From NCBI GenBank assembly GCA_002298665.1, contig DBKW01000008.1:650-31237 (forward strand): a stretch of DNA of 30,588 nt, given 5' to 3'. Positions 1-7,073 of this stretch are shown piece by piece. The DNA is from Verrucomicrobia bacterium UBA740 (GTDB lineage: Bacteria; Verrucomicrobiota; Kiritimatiellia; RFP12; UBA1067). The position numbers were made by a program, and so were the translations under genes. The notes beneath the pieces are model-generated. The model was not told where the DNA came from. It made no database searches and was given only the letters and a program-made list of their open reading frames with translations. Position 1 is the first letter of the stretch, and each line of letters starts with the position of its first letter.

Positions 1-145
1 CATGCGCATGTTAGATACCGTCACATGCGTGGGGTGTCGGAGGGGTGTTCCGCGGGGAAAAAGGCCCCCCACGACAGACACAACCTGCCTCCTGCCGCGG
101 GTGACAGGAGACCGTATAGAGGATTAGAAGAGTAGAGCGCGTAAA

Positions 146-210
146 CGGGACAACCGGGACACCTGGGACGGACAGGACACCCCCTACATTATCTACATTC
201 CCTACATGGT
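146..210. repeat. Two adjacent arrays of 9-bp direct repeats
   Basis: Bases 146-181 read as four 9-bp units (cgggacaac, cgggacacc, tgggacgga, caggacacc). Bases 184-210 read as three more 9-bp units of another type (ctacattat, ctacattcc, ctacatggt). The periodicity is seen directly. Such arrays are typical protein-binding repeats (iterons or recombinase arm sites). They lie about 140 bp beyond the 3' end of tRNA-Arg, where an integrated element would end. The function is inferred. Confidence 0.6.
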
Positions 211-214
211 TAAA

Positions 215-252
215 CCTAAAAATCGCAGTTGAAGTCTGCAGCGATTTTTAGG
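215..252. repeat. Perfect 12-bp inverted repeat (hairpin) beside tRNA-Arg
   Basis: cctaaaaatcgc (215-226) is the exact reverse complement of gcgatttttagg (241-252), with a 14-nt spacer. No T-run follows, so it is not a standard intrinsic terminator. A related string, ctgcgattttttag, lies at 4770-4783 downstream of the element's cargo gene. Elsewhere in 1-347 I see a shorter hairpin (ctcctg/caggag, about 89-110) and no convincing gene. Confidence 0.6.
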
Positions 253-347
253 CTAAACGGAGGTTCGCCACAAAGAGTCCGAACATGAAGCACAAAACTT
301 GCGCATGTTGCATCCCGCCGCCTGCAGAGACATTCGTATGGGGAAAT

Positions 348-424
348 TGGTGCGACTGACTGGGATCGAACCAGCAACCTTCGGCTTCGGAGGCCAACGC
401 TCTATCCAATTGAGCTACAGTCGC
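348..424 (-). tRNA. tRNA-Arg (anticodon CCG)
   Basis: The minus strand folds as a complete cloverleaf: acceptor gcgactg/cagtcgc, D-arm gctc/gagc, anticodon stem ttggc/gccga around loop CTCCGAA (anticodon CCG, Arg), T-arm gctgg/ccagt with loop ttcgatc. Discriminator A and an encoded CCA (348-350) complete the 77-nt gene. It reads CGG codons. Its 3' end faces the left edge of the window, so it could itself be an integration target. Confidence 0.95.
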
Positions 425-441
425 GTATCAAACTTCCATCT

Positions 442-450
442 ATTATACCA
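442..450 (-). promoter_or_regulatory. Extended -10 promoter of tRNA-Arg
   Basis: The minus strand reads TGGTATAAT, an extended -10 (TGnTATAAT), 17 nt upstream of the tRNA 5' end. No good -35 is visible. The same nonamer recurs upstream of four other host genes in the window. Confidence 0.65.
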
Positions 451-520
451 TAATTACGCGCCAAATGCACCCGGAAATTTTGCGAATCGGCCAATCCGGA
501 CAAAAAGATGCGCCGGATTT

Positions 521-1192
521 CTACATAACATACCAGTATATGCAAAAAAAGTGGCATATCGTGCCGGCCAGCACGAAGAGATGCCACACCATGTGTGCGT
601 AAGGAAGAGACTTCCACAAGTAGAAAACGCATCCCGCCGTGTACAGAACGCCACCCGCCGCCAGCCAGAGCGTCCCCAGTCCCTTCAAGGCGTGGATGAG
701 CGGGACAATCGCCAGAACCGCCGCCCAACCCATGGTCACATAAATGGCCGTGGAGAGGTAACGGTATTTTCCCGTCGTGAAGATCTTGAAGACGATTCCG
801 ATGAGCGTCGCCCCCCACTCGATGCCGAAAATCGTCCACGCGAGCCCCGGGCTCCCCGGACGCAGCGAAACGAGACAAAACGGCGTATAGGTTCCGGCGA
901 TGAGAAAGAAGATGGCCGCATGGTCCATGATGTGCAGGACTCGCTTGGCCCGCCAGGATGTCGCCGCATGGTAGGCGGAAGAAACTGCGTAAAGGAGAAT
1001 CATGCACGCCCCGAACAACGCCGCGGACGTCACCTTCCACGCGACTGCCGTCCCGCTCTCGATTCCCTTGACGACCAGAAGCGCCAACATGGCCGCCCCG
1101 AGATGCGACCCCACGACATGCGTGAGCGCATTGGCCAGTTCTTCGCCGCGGGTCTGTTCCCGTACCTTTGTCCCTTTAGAATTGCGTTTCAT
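521..1192 (-). CDS. Hemolysin III / PAQR-family membrane protein (TrhA-like)
   Basis: This 223-aa polytopic inner-membrane protein belongs to the hemolysin III (YqfA/TrhA) branch of the PAQR family. It has about seven hydrophobic segments after a short basic N-terminus. The family's conserved polar residues are visible: SSAYHA after the second membrane segment, HIMDHAAIFFLIAGTYTPF in the middle, and HMVWHLFVLAGTICHF near the C-terminus. These His/Asp/Ser residues form the putative metal site of PAQR proteins. The family is linked to membrane energetics and lipid homeostasis; the hemolysin name is historical. Length is normal. The ATG at 1192 lies only 8 nt from a TATAAT box, so the mRNA may be leaderless. 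tRNA-Arg follows about 95 bp downstream on the same strand. Confidence 0.9.
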   Translation of the reverse strand: MKRNSKGTKVREQTRGEELANALTHVVGSHLGAAMLALLVVKGIESGTAVAWKVTSAALFGACMILLYAVSSAYHAATSWRAKRVLHIMDHAAIFFLIAGTYTPFCLVSLRPGSPGLAWTIFGIEWGATLIGIVFKIFTTGKYRYLSTAIYVTMGWAAVLAIVPLIHALKGLGTLWLAAGGVLYTAGCVFYLWKSLPYAHMVWHLFVLAGTICHFFCIYWYVM

Positions 1193-1200
1193 TCCCGCAT

Positions 1201-1209
1201 ATTATACCA
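1201..1209 (-). promoter_or_regulatory. Extended -10 promoter of the hemolysin III gene, possibly leaderless
   Basis: TGGTATAAT on the minus strand, with the -10 hexamer at 1201-1206 and only 8 nt to the ATG at 1192. Transcription would start at or next to the start codon, so no upstream Shine-Dalgarno is possible from this promoter. Confidence 0.6.
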
Positions 1210-1289
1210 AATATCGGAGGACTTTAGGAGGACTATCTTTCTTCGCGCGTGAAATAAATGGGAATTTGCACCTGCATTCGCACGGACTT

Positions 1290-1339
1290 TGGTGGGCTAT
1301 AGTGGATTCGGACCACTGACCTCTTCCATGTCAAGGAAG
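1290..1339. repeat. attL: displaced 3' part of tRNA-Val
   Basis: This 50-bp direct repeat matches attR at 48 positions. The right 25 bp (1315-1339) are identical and cover the anticodon arm, so the crossover most likely falls there. The two mismatches, at 1304 and 1314, are the two partners of one T-stem base pair. The copy ends inside the anticodon stem, so it is not a functional tRNA. Confidence 0.92.
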
Positions 1340-1389
1340 GTTTACAACCGTTTATTTTCATAGTTAATGCGAGTTTTTTTATTAATTAT

Positions 1390-1445
1390 AACGCGTTTTT
1401 TCGCTGAAACTTGCGTGTGTGCCCCCATGTGTGCCCCCTTTTTCG
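1390..1445. repeat. Left attachment arm: candidate integrase arm-type sites
   Basis: The stretch contains aacgcgtttttt (1390-1401) and a 27-bp sequence, 1417-1443, built on two gtgtgccccc-like units. Both recur in the same orientation near attR, at 14833-14844 and 14706-14732. Repeats on both sides of the core at tens to about 150 bp are typical arm-binding sites of tyrosine integrases. The 27-bp copy ends just before the integrase promoter, so integrase binding could repress its own gene. The repeats are seen; the binding role is inferred. Confidence 0.7.
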
Positions 1446-1446
1446 C

Positions 1447-1475
1447 TTGTAGAATCACTAAAAATATGCTATAAT
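1447..1475 (+). promoter_or_regulatory. Integrase promoter
   Basis: TTGTAG (1447-1452), a 17-bp spacer and TATAAT (1470-1475), with an extended TG at 1467-1468. It lies directly after the left arm repeat and about 80 bp upstream of the integrase start. Confidence 0.75.
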
Positions 1476-1516
1476 GACAAGTGTTGCTAATAATTGTAAT
1501 GTTTTCGCGCCGTTCT

Positions 1517-1539
1517 GCGGGGGGTTGGCAACACCCCGC
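1517..1539 (+). other. Leader hairpin upstream of the integrase
   Basis: gcgggg pairs with ccccgc, and an inner gtt/aac closes a short loop. It lies in the 5' leader, 16 nt before the integrase ATG, and could affect its translation. No T-run follows. Confidence 0.45.
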
Positions 1540-1555
1540 GGTAGGCTAAACTGAG

Positions 1556-3496
1556 ATGAAAGGCAGTGAGAGAATGAGTCTGAAAATTATGCTGGATGAC
1601 AGGGGCCGGATGCGGGCGACGTGGTATGCACGTTTGACGCGCAAGGGCAAGAAGGTTAACGTTAATCTTCGGGTGCCGATCCGCGGAAGCGTGCCGCTCG
1701 ACGCGTACGGACGCTACGACCGGCGGGCGAAAGGCGATGCCGCGTTCGAAGCGTCGCGGGCGGCGGCGCTCGCCGCGCTGGAGAAACTGGACAAGGAAGC
1801 CAATACCACGGGAGACCCCAAAGCCGTGAAGGTGGCTAAGGCGGCCGCTCATGCGGCGGATTATTTCCGGGCGTGCACGGGTGTGAGCGTCAAGACGCCA
1901 CCCCTCTCCAAACTCGGGGAGATTTGGGAACACGGCATGATGAGGGCCTACACTCCCACGGCGGCGCGAGTACTGGCGGCCAAGGCGACCCTGCGGCGAT
2001 TCGCGGAATTCACAAAAGACTACTGTGCAAAGCATGGAGGCGTCTGTGACCGCGTGGGCGACATAACGACGGAGATTGCCGCGGCCTATTTCCAACATAT
2101 TTTCAGTCAATACGCGTGGGATACCGTCAAAGGGCAAATGAGCCTCCTTTCCGGCGTGTATGCGTTCGTCATGGGCGTCAAGTCGCGGAAAGTCGACGGC
2201 GCGATTCAGTGCGCCCAAAACCCTTTCAGTGCGATTATCAAGCGCAATCGTGAAACGGCGAACGCGCGAATCAGTCGCAAGCCCCTCACGGAAGCCGAAC
2301 TGGCGCGGCTTTTCGAGGTGACGGAAGAGAACCCCGGGATTCACAATCTCGTTGTGTGCGCCGCCTGCACGGGGATGCGCATTGGAGACGTCTGCAACCT
2401 CAAATGGAGCGACGTCGATTTAACCGGCGGCTTCATCGAGTGCGTGACGGCGAAAGCGGGCGTGCGTGTGACCCTGCCGATTTTCGCGCCTCTGCGGCGG
2501 GTACTGGACACACTCGCCGAAAAGCACGCGCTGGGCGACTCGCCGTTCGTCTTCCCCTACGACGCTGAACGCTACAACCATATCAACGCGCGGGGGCTCC
2601 CGGATCGGCGCACGGGCATTATCCGGGGCGTCAAGCCCTACTTTGCTCGCGCCGTTTTCGACACGGACACGGAGCCGGAGACGGCCGAACTCACCGATAC
2701 CCGACCCCTCGCGCCGGAAGAAGTGGGTAGGCTGATAGACGCGGCTCCCTTCCTTCCGGCCAAAAAGGAGCGTCTCCACGAAGTCTACGAGCGATTCCGC
2801 GCGGGCGCGAACGGGAAGACAATTGCCGGAGACATGGGGCTAGCCAAAGGACAGATTTCCGCCTATCTGCGGGAACTGGAGACGCTGACGGGCGAGAAAT
2901 ACCGGCCCAGCAGTCTGAAGCCGGCCCAGCGCAGTACCCAACTCTCCTTGATCCAGCGCACGCGCGTGGCAAGAAAAGTCGGGAAGTTTTCCGCGTCCGT
3001 CTACGGCTGGCATAGTCTGCGGCATACGTTCGTTGTTCTAGCCTTGCAAAATGGCGTTCCGGCGGCGGATGTGAAAACCATTGTGGGACACAGCGACGTA
3101 GAGACTACGCTCGGAAACTATAACAACCCAACCAAGGCTGTAGTCGCTGAGCGCGTCCGGCGGCAACTGGCCGGCACCGTGTTGGGCGGGGAGAGCCGGA
3201 GCCGCGTCGGGGAGACCATCGATGCGCCGGACGCCGTCCCCACGGCCCTCACGGCCACCCCGACGGCGGCGGGCGCCGCGAGCCGTCCAGGAAGAAGCCG
3301 GAACGCCGAACGGGCGCTTGCGCTTGCGCGGGCGGTGCTCGACCCGACCGAAGCCGCGCAGGTGGACGCCGTGTTCGCCGCGGCAGGCGTAGACCCCGCG
3401 GCAGACCCCGAACGGGCTCTCACGCTGATCGGCGCGGTTGTGGGCGAACAGACCAAGACGCGGATTGCCGCAGTTGTCCGGGCGGCTGGATTGTGA
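1556..3496 (+). CDS. Tyrosine recombinase (integrase) with internal HTH-like insertion
   Basis: This 646-aa phage-type site-specific recombinase would integrate and excise the element at tRNA-Val. The catalytic set is complete: Arg275 (TGMRIGDV), Lys300, His486 and Arg489 (HSLRH), His512 (GHSDVETT) and the nucleophile Tyr522 (LGNYNN). An N-terminal arm-binding-like region and a core-binding region (about 95-245) precede the catalytic domain. Oddly, 185 residues separate Lys300 from His486, against about 73 in lambda Int. The extra segment holds a helix-turn-helix-like stretch at about 407-441 (KTIAGDMGLAKGQISAYL). A further 120 Ala-rich residues follow Tyr522. The start is uncertain: ATG 1556 and ATG 1574 both have weak ribosome sites. 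A typical promoter lies at 1447-1475. Confidence 0.95.
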   Translation: MKGSERMSLKIMLDDRGRMRATWYARLTRKGKKVNVNLRVPIRGSVPLDAYGRYDRRAKGDAAFEASRAAALAALEKLDKEANTTGDPKAVKVAKAAAHAADYFRACTGVSVKTPPLSKLGEIWEHGMMRAYTPTAARVLAAKATLRRFAEFTKDYCAKHGGVCDRVGDITTEIAAAYFQHIFSQYAWDTVKGQMSLLSGVYAFVMGVKSRKVDGAIQCAQNPFSAIIKRNRETANARISRKPLTEAELARLFEVTEENPGIHNLVVCAACTGMRIGDVCNLKWSDVDLTGGFIECVTAKAGVRVTLPIFAPLRRVLDTLAEKHALGDSPFVFPYDAERYNHINARGLPDRRTGIIRGVKPYFARAVFDTDTEPETAELTDTRPLAPEEVGRLIDAAPFLPAKKERLHEVYERFRAGANGKTIAGDMGLAKGQISAYLRELETLTGEKYRPSSLKPAQRSTQLSLIQRTRVARKVGKFSASVYGWHSLRHTFVVLALQNGVPAADVKTIVGHSDVETTLGNYNNPTKAVVAERVRRQLAGTVLGGESRSRVGETIDAPDAVPTALTATPTAAGAASRPGRSRNAERALALARAVLDPTEAAQVDAVFAAAGVDPAADPERALTLIGAVVGEQTKTRIAAVVRAAGL

Positions 3497-3502
3497 TATA
3501 AT
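3474..3502 (+). promoter_or_regulatory. Promoter of the cargo gene
   Basis: TTGTCC (3474-3479), a 17-bp spacer and a perfect TATAAT (3497-3502), overlapping the end of the integrase gene. It would transcribe the 3630 gene separately from the integrase. Confidence 0.7.
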
Positions 3503-3506
3503 AGAG

Positions 3507-3629
3507 ATGTTGCGAGATGAAAGGCGCACAGAAAAGAAACGACGATTTTTGCCACGCTTCCGGCCGGCGGTTTCCATTCCGCCCCTTTCATCCGGCGGCG
3601 TGGCTTTTCTTTCCAATGGAGGTTAGGAA
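3507..3629 (+). promoter_or_regulatory. Structured leader of the cargo gene
   Basis: The roughly 120-nt leader holds two mutually exclusive stems: gatgaaagg (3516-3524) with cctttcatc (3584-3592), and gccacgc (3551-3557) with gcgtggc (3598-3604). The second can extend through agaaaa (3530-3535) and ttttct (3605-3610). The pairs cross, so both cannot form in a simple fold; they could be alternative states or a pseudoknot. A 39-codon frame (3507-3626) also runs through it and ends 3 nt before the next ATG. A switch or attenuator is possible but not shown. Confidence 0.4.
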
Positions 3630-4766
3630 ATGGAAATAACTCCGTATTCTTTTGAATGCAGGCTATTCAAGTCCGATGATTTCAAAGACGGGCGGGCGCT
3701 CATTACGCATGTTGCGGTTTACGGTCTATCACAGGAACGTCTATGGTGGGCGCCCATCCGCTGGGATCATTGGCGCAACTTCCATCTTGACAGGGTGCAC
3801 GGGGAGATCGGGGGTGATGCTTACTTCGCATTATCACAAGAAGAGCAAGACGAATATCGCCTTTTCATCCAAGCGAGTGGGAAAGTTTATGGGGCAATAG
3901 AAGAGTTGCTTGACTTCAAATGGGACGCTTCCTTGCCGGACGCCTATTCCATCGCTGACGCAAAGAAAGACTTCACCCCATCGCTGGATTCCGCCGAAGG
4001 AGAGTCCGTGGGGCGTGCCTATTTTTTTATCGGAGTAGTGCTTGACCTACCCCGCGTCGAGACATTTTTTCTCGATAAGTCGTGGGGGTGCAGTCTGCGC
4101 AGTCCAGATTCCATAAACGATAACAATGGCAAACAACTCGACCCGGACTACAAGCCCACCCCGGACGATAGTTTTGGTGCGGGTTTTTACAGGCAATTTG
4201 TTTCTTTTATAGCCTTCGTGAAAGCCGTAGGAGCGCGATTCGGGTGCAATGGCGCGGCATACAGGGTGAGAAATGAATTTCAGAATCTTATCAAGGTATT
4301 GCGTGTCTGCGGGATCGAACATGTGGACTGCGTCGCCATTGCCTACGACAAAGTCGAGAAGGCGCTCGCGGATCTGTATACGGCCTTGCTGGACTACAAG
4401 GAGCCGGGCAAGCCCAAGGGGACGGCCAAACTCGATGAGACGGGCACGGAGGGAAAACAAAAGGAGTCAACCGTCGCCTTGTGCAGACTACTCGAGGATA
4501 AACTCCATGTAGAGCGCATGAAGAAGCGAGAAAGCCATTCTCACGAACTACGTAGTTTCAAAGAACTCGCAATCGAGGCCCTTGAAAAGTTTCCTGAAGA
4601 GTATCCAAGTCTTAATAAATATTTGAAGATAGGATGCAGAACTGGAAAGCATGACACACAAAAAGCCTACGAGTCTCTTCGTTCCGCGTTCAAGCGACTG
4701 CACAGAGTGGACTATAACACATATCTAGATCTGACAAAGAGTCGGAGTCAGGCTAAACAGCCCTAA
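3630..4766 (+). CDS. Unrecognised 378-aa protein, candidate cargo gene
   Basis: I do not recognise this protein. It is soluble, with no signal peptide or membrane segment. The N-terminal half is rich in aromatic residues (WWAPIRWDHW near residue 40). The C-terminal third is charged and probably helical, with many Lys/Glu. No nuclease, NTPase or toxin motif is obvious. A good ribosome site (ggagg, 3618-3622) fixes the start. Its base composition is visibly more AT-rich than the rest of the element. It has its own promoter, a structured leader and a strong terminator, so it forms a self-contained unit between the integrase and the replication genes. That is where satellites and prophages often carry defence, immunity or exclusion genes. 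A role there is only an inference. Confidence 0.8.
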   Translation: MEITPYSFECRLFKSDDFKDGRALITHVAVYGLSQERLWWAPIRWDHWRNFHLDRVHGEIGGDAYFALSQEEQDEYRLFIQASGKVYGAIEELLDFKWDASLPDAYSIADAKKDFTPSLDSAEGESVGRAYFFIGVVLDLPRVETFFLDKSWGCSLRSPDSINDNNGKQLDPDYKPTPDDSFGAGFYRQFVSFIAFVKAVGARFGCNGAAYRVRNEFQNLIKVLRVCGIEHVDCVAIAYDKVEKALADLYTALLDYKEPGKPKGTAKLDETGTEGKQKESTVALCRLLEDKLHVERMKKRESHSHELRSFKELAIEALEKFPEEYPSLNKYLKIGCRTGKHDTQKAYESLRSAFKRLHRVDYNTYLDLTKSRSQAKQP

Positions 4767-4795
4767 CCCTGCGATTTTTTAGACTATCATAAAAG

Positions 4796-4832
4796 AAGTG
4801 GATTGGATTAACCCCCAATCCACTTTTTTTTA
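4796..4832 (+). terminator. Intrinsic terminator after the cargo gene
   Basis: aagtggattgg (4796-4806) pairs perfectly with ccaatccactt (4815-4825), with an 8-nt loop and a run of eight T. It closes the cargo unit and separates it from the replication operon. Confidence 0.9.
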
Positions 4833-4943
4833 TTTTGCCTTAAAAACCGAATAAATCCCATACCTGCCGAATAACACCTTATACTCTCTTGTGGATTCGG
4901 TAGAGATTCGCGGATACTTGGTTAGAGCGTGACCGGCGCCTTA

Positions 4944-4952
4944 TGCTATGAT
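4944..4952 (+). promoter_or_regulatory. Probable promoter of the replication/packaging operon
   Basis: TGCTATGAT, an extended -10, lies 74 nt before the chosen start of the exonuclease and follows a terminator. No clear -35 is seen. It is the only promoter-like sequence I find between the terminator and the run of genes that ends with the terminase. Confidence 0.45.
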
Positions 4953-5025
4953 ATGCGCGTACGCTTGAGCCGTGGTGGCGTCGCTCACTTCGAGGATGCC
5001 GGTAAAAGCGTGGAGAGATGAAAGC

Positions 5026-6165
5026 ATGATAGAAATGGAAACGCGCCAGCCGGATGCGGAAAAATCAACCGGCGCGACGGCGACGGCCCTACGGGCGACG
5101 GACGCCGCACCTCGGACGGAGGCCCTGCCCCCGATCCCCACACCCCCCACCACCAAGAGCCGGGACAGTCATTTGGCGCCTCCGGCAAAAAAGAAAGGAC
5201 GTCGCGTGATGACCTCCAAGAAACCGCGCGAACTGCTGACAGCGAGTCGCATGAATGCGTTTCTCGCCTGCCCTCGCAAATGCTTTTACGCCTATGAAAT
5301 GGGCTTGCGCCGCTCGACTCCATCGGACGCGCTCCGTACGGGGACGGCTATTCACGCCGCGCTAGAGGCTCGCGCGAAAGGCGCGACGGCTGATGAAGCC
5401 TATAAAGCCGCGCTCGCGACGGGCGAATTCTCCGAGATGGACGCGGCCGTGCTCTTCGGCCTTATCGGCGGCTACTACAATCACTACGCAGGCGAGGCGG
5501 ATGCCGTGCAGACGCTCTACCCCGAAGTGGAATTCTGTTTCCCGCTTCGGTTTTCGCGTACGTTTGCCGTGGCGGGGAAGATTGACGGGCTGGCGGTGCT
5601 GAAAGACGGACGCACGGCGCTCGTTGAACACAAGACCTGTAGCGAGGATATTTCCGCGGGCGCCCCCTACTGGGAACGCCTGCGCTTCAACGTCCAGTTG
5701 ATGCAGTACGTAGACGCGGCGCAGTGCGCTGGCTGGGACATTGAGTGCGTAGTCTACGATGTTATACGCAAGCCTACCATCCGCTTGCGGAAGGACGAAT
5801 CGCCCGACCAGTTTAGCACCCGGCTCCTTCAAGACTGCACGGCGCGGCCGGAGTACTATTTTGCGCGGGCCGAAGTCGGGATCCGCCAGAACGACCTCGA
5901 CGAATTCCGCATTATGCGCGACTACATCGGCAGGCAGATTTGGGCGAACAAACGCGCCTCACGCGACTCCCTGTACAAAGAAGACCCGTGGATTCGCCAC
6001 TGCAACGCGATGACCTGCCGTTCGTGCGAATACGCGTCTTTCTGCCTGCAGTGCGTCCACGTGGACAAATGGAGCGTGCCGGAAGGTTTTGCGATCGTGC
6101 CACCCAACCCGGAATTGAGTGCCGGGGCGGCGGGCGGGAGCATTGTCGAAAACAATAAAAAGTAA
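5026..6165 (+). CDS. PD-(D/E)XK exonuclease with probable Fe-S cluster (RecB/Cas4-like)
   Basis: This 379-aa nuclease belongs to the RecB-like PD-(D/E)XK superfamily and probably resects DNA ends for phage recombination. The motifs run in order: His110 (GTAIHAALE), Asp187 (GKIDGLA), Glu201 and Lys203 (LVEHKT), and QLMQY as the Q-x3-Y motif. One Cys pair (Cys82, Cys86) near the N-terminus and a C-terminal set (Cys326, 331, 334, 340) match the 4Fe-4S arrangement of Cas4/AddB nucleases. An in-frame GTG lies at 4972, but ATG 5026 has ggagag upstream (5012-5017). ATG 5209 is also possible, because residues 1-60 are Pro/Ala-rich and lie outside the nuclease fold. It heads the operon with a Sak4-like partner. 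Not a CRISPR Cas4: no repeats or cas genes are here. Confidence 0.85.
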   Translation: MIEMETRQPDAEKSTGATATALRATDAAPRTEALPPIPTPPTTKSRDSHLAPPAKKKGRRVMTSKKPRELLTASRMNAFLACPRKCFYAYEMGLRRSTPSDALRTGTAIHAALEARAKGATADEAYKAALATGEFSEMDAAVLFGLIGGYYNHYAGEADAVQTLYPEVEFCFPLRFSRTFAVAGKIDGLAVLKDGRTALVEHKTCSEDISAGAPYWERLRFNVQLMQYVDAAQCAGWDIECVVYDVIRKPTIRLRKDESPDQFSTRLLQDCTARPEYYFARAEVGIRQNDLDEFRIMRDYIGRQIWANKRASRDSLYKEDPWIRHCNAMTCRSCEYASFCLQCVHVDKWSVPEGFAIVPPNPELSAGAAGGSIVENNKK

Positions 6166-6192
6166 AGTCAACTAGGAAAGGAAAACAGAAGA

Positions 6193-7041
6193 ATGACCAA
6201 GACAATCAACAACGCGATTCCGCAGGGCCGCACGGCCTTCGGGATTCCGACGCCTCCGGCGGGGACGGAAAAACCTCGCGTGCGCTTCGGCGCCGTGCGG
6301 GCGCAGGCTGGGCACCGCATTTGCCTCTATGGTACGGGCGGAATCGGGAAAACTACGCTTGCCTGCCAATTGCCGGGGCCCGTGGCGATCTTCGACCTCG
6401 ATGACAGCCTCCCCGTCCTTTCGGCGCGGCTGAAGGCGCAGGGATACGCCAAAAACATTACGACCGTGGACGGCGTGACAGACTGGGCGGCCCTCCTTGC
6501 CGCGCTGAACGCAGACGGCTGGCAAGACGTCAAAACGATCGTCGTTGACACGGCGACCCGGGCGGAAAAGATGTGCGAAGACTGGATCGTCGCTCACGTG
6601 CCGAATGAGAAAGGTATGAAAGTCGCGAACATCGAAGGCTACGGCTTCGGCAAAGGCTACGTGATCAAGGAGCGGGAATTCGCGCGTCTGCTCGCCGTCC
6701 TTGACCGGCACGCACGCGCCGGGCGGAATGTTGTCTTAGTCTGCCATGACTGCGTCAACAGTGTAGCCAACCCGGAGGGTGATGACTGGATCCGCTTCGA
6801 GCCGCGTCTCCAAAATCCGCAGGGCGGGAAAGCGTCCATCCGTGCAGATGTGAAAGAGTGGTGCGACCATCTTCTTTTCATCGGCTACGACGTCGCGGCG
6901 GATAAGGGCAAGGCTAAGGGGACGGGCACGCGTACGATGTACACCAGCGAGCGCCCCCATTGCATGGCTAAGAGCCGGACGATGACGGAGGCGATTCCGC
7001 TGACGGACGGCCCGTTCGACTGGAGCGCGATACTCAAATAA
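6193..7041 (+). CDS. Sak4-like RecA-fold ATPase (phage recombinase)
   Basis: This 282-aa single-domain P-loop ATPase is of the phage type often called Sak4 or AAA_24. It has Walker A GTGGIGKTT (47-55), an early acidic motif IFDLDDS just after, and Walker B TIVVDTATRAE with Asp119. LVCHD resembles the sensor strand of RecA-like folds. Known Sak4 proteins promote strand annealing or exchange together with an SSB. Here the gene sits between an exonuclease and a probable SSB, a common phage recombination module. It follows the exonuclease by 27 bp. The exact biochemical role is inferred from family and context. Confidence 0.8.
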   Translation: MTKTINNAIPQGRTAFGIPTPPAGTEKPRVRFGAVRAQAGHRICLYGTGGIGKTTLACQLPGPVAIFDLDDSLPVLSARLKAQGYAKNITTVDGVTDWAALLAALNADGWQDVKTIVVDTATRAEKMCEDWIVAHVPNEKGMKVANIEGYGFGKGYVIKEREFARLLAVLDRHARAGRNVVLVCHDCVNSVANPEGDDWIRFEPRLQNPQGGKASIRADVKEWCDHLLFIGYDVAADKGKAKGTGTRTMYTSERPHCMAKSRTMTEAIPLTDGPFDWSAILK

Positions 7042-7073
7042 TCTACGAACTGCACAGAAAGGATTGAAGAAAA

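Noticed and set aside
146..210. CRISPR array
   Set aside because: The units are only 9 bp and contiguous, without spacers.
299..1252. A 317-codon + strand frame over the hemolysin III gene and tRNA-Arg
   Set aside because: It runs antisense to a clear membrane protein and through a tRNA; its Arg-rich product has no recognisable domain.
1290..1339. A second tRNA-Val gene
   Set aside because: The copy ends inside the anticodon stem; the D-arm and 5' acceptor strand are missing. It is the displaced att fragment.
5026..6165. Cas4 of a CRISPR system
   Set aside because: The Cys set and nuclease motifs are similar, but there is no repeat array or other cas gene, and the neighbours are phage recombination genes.
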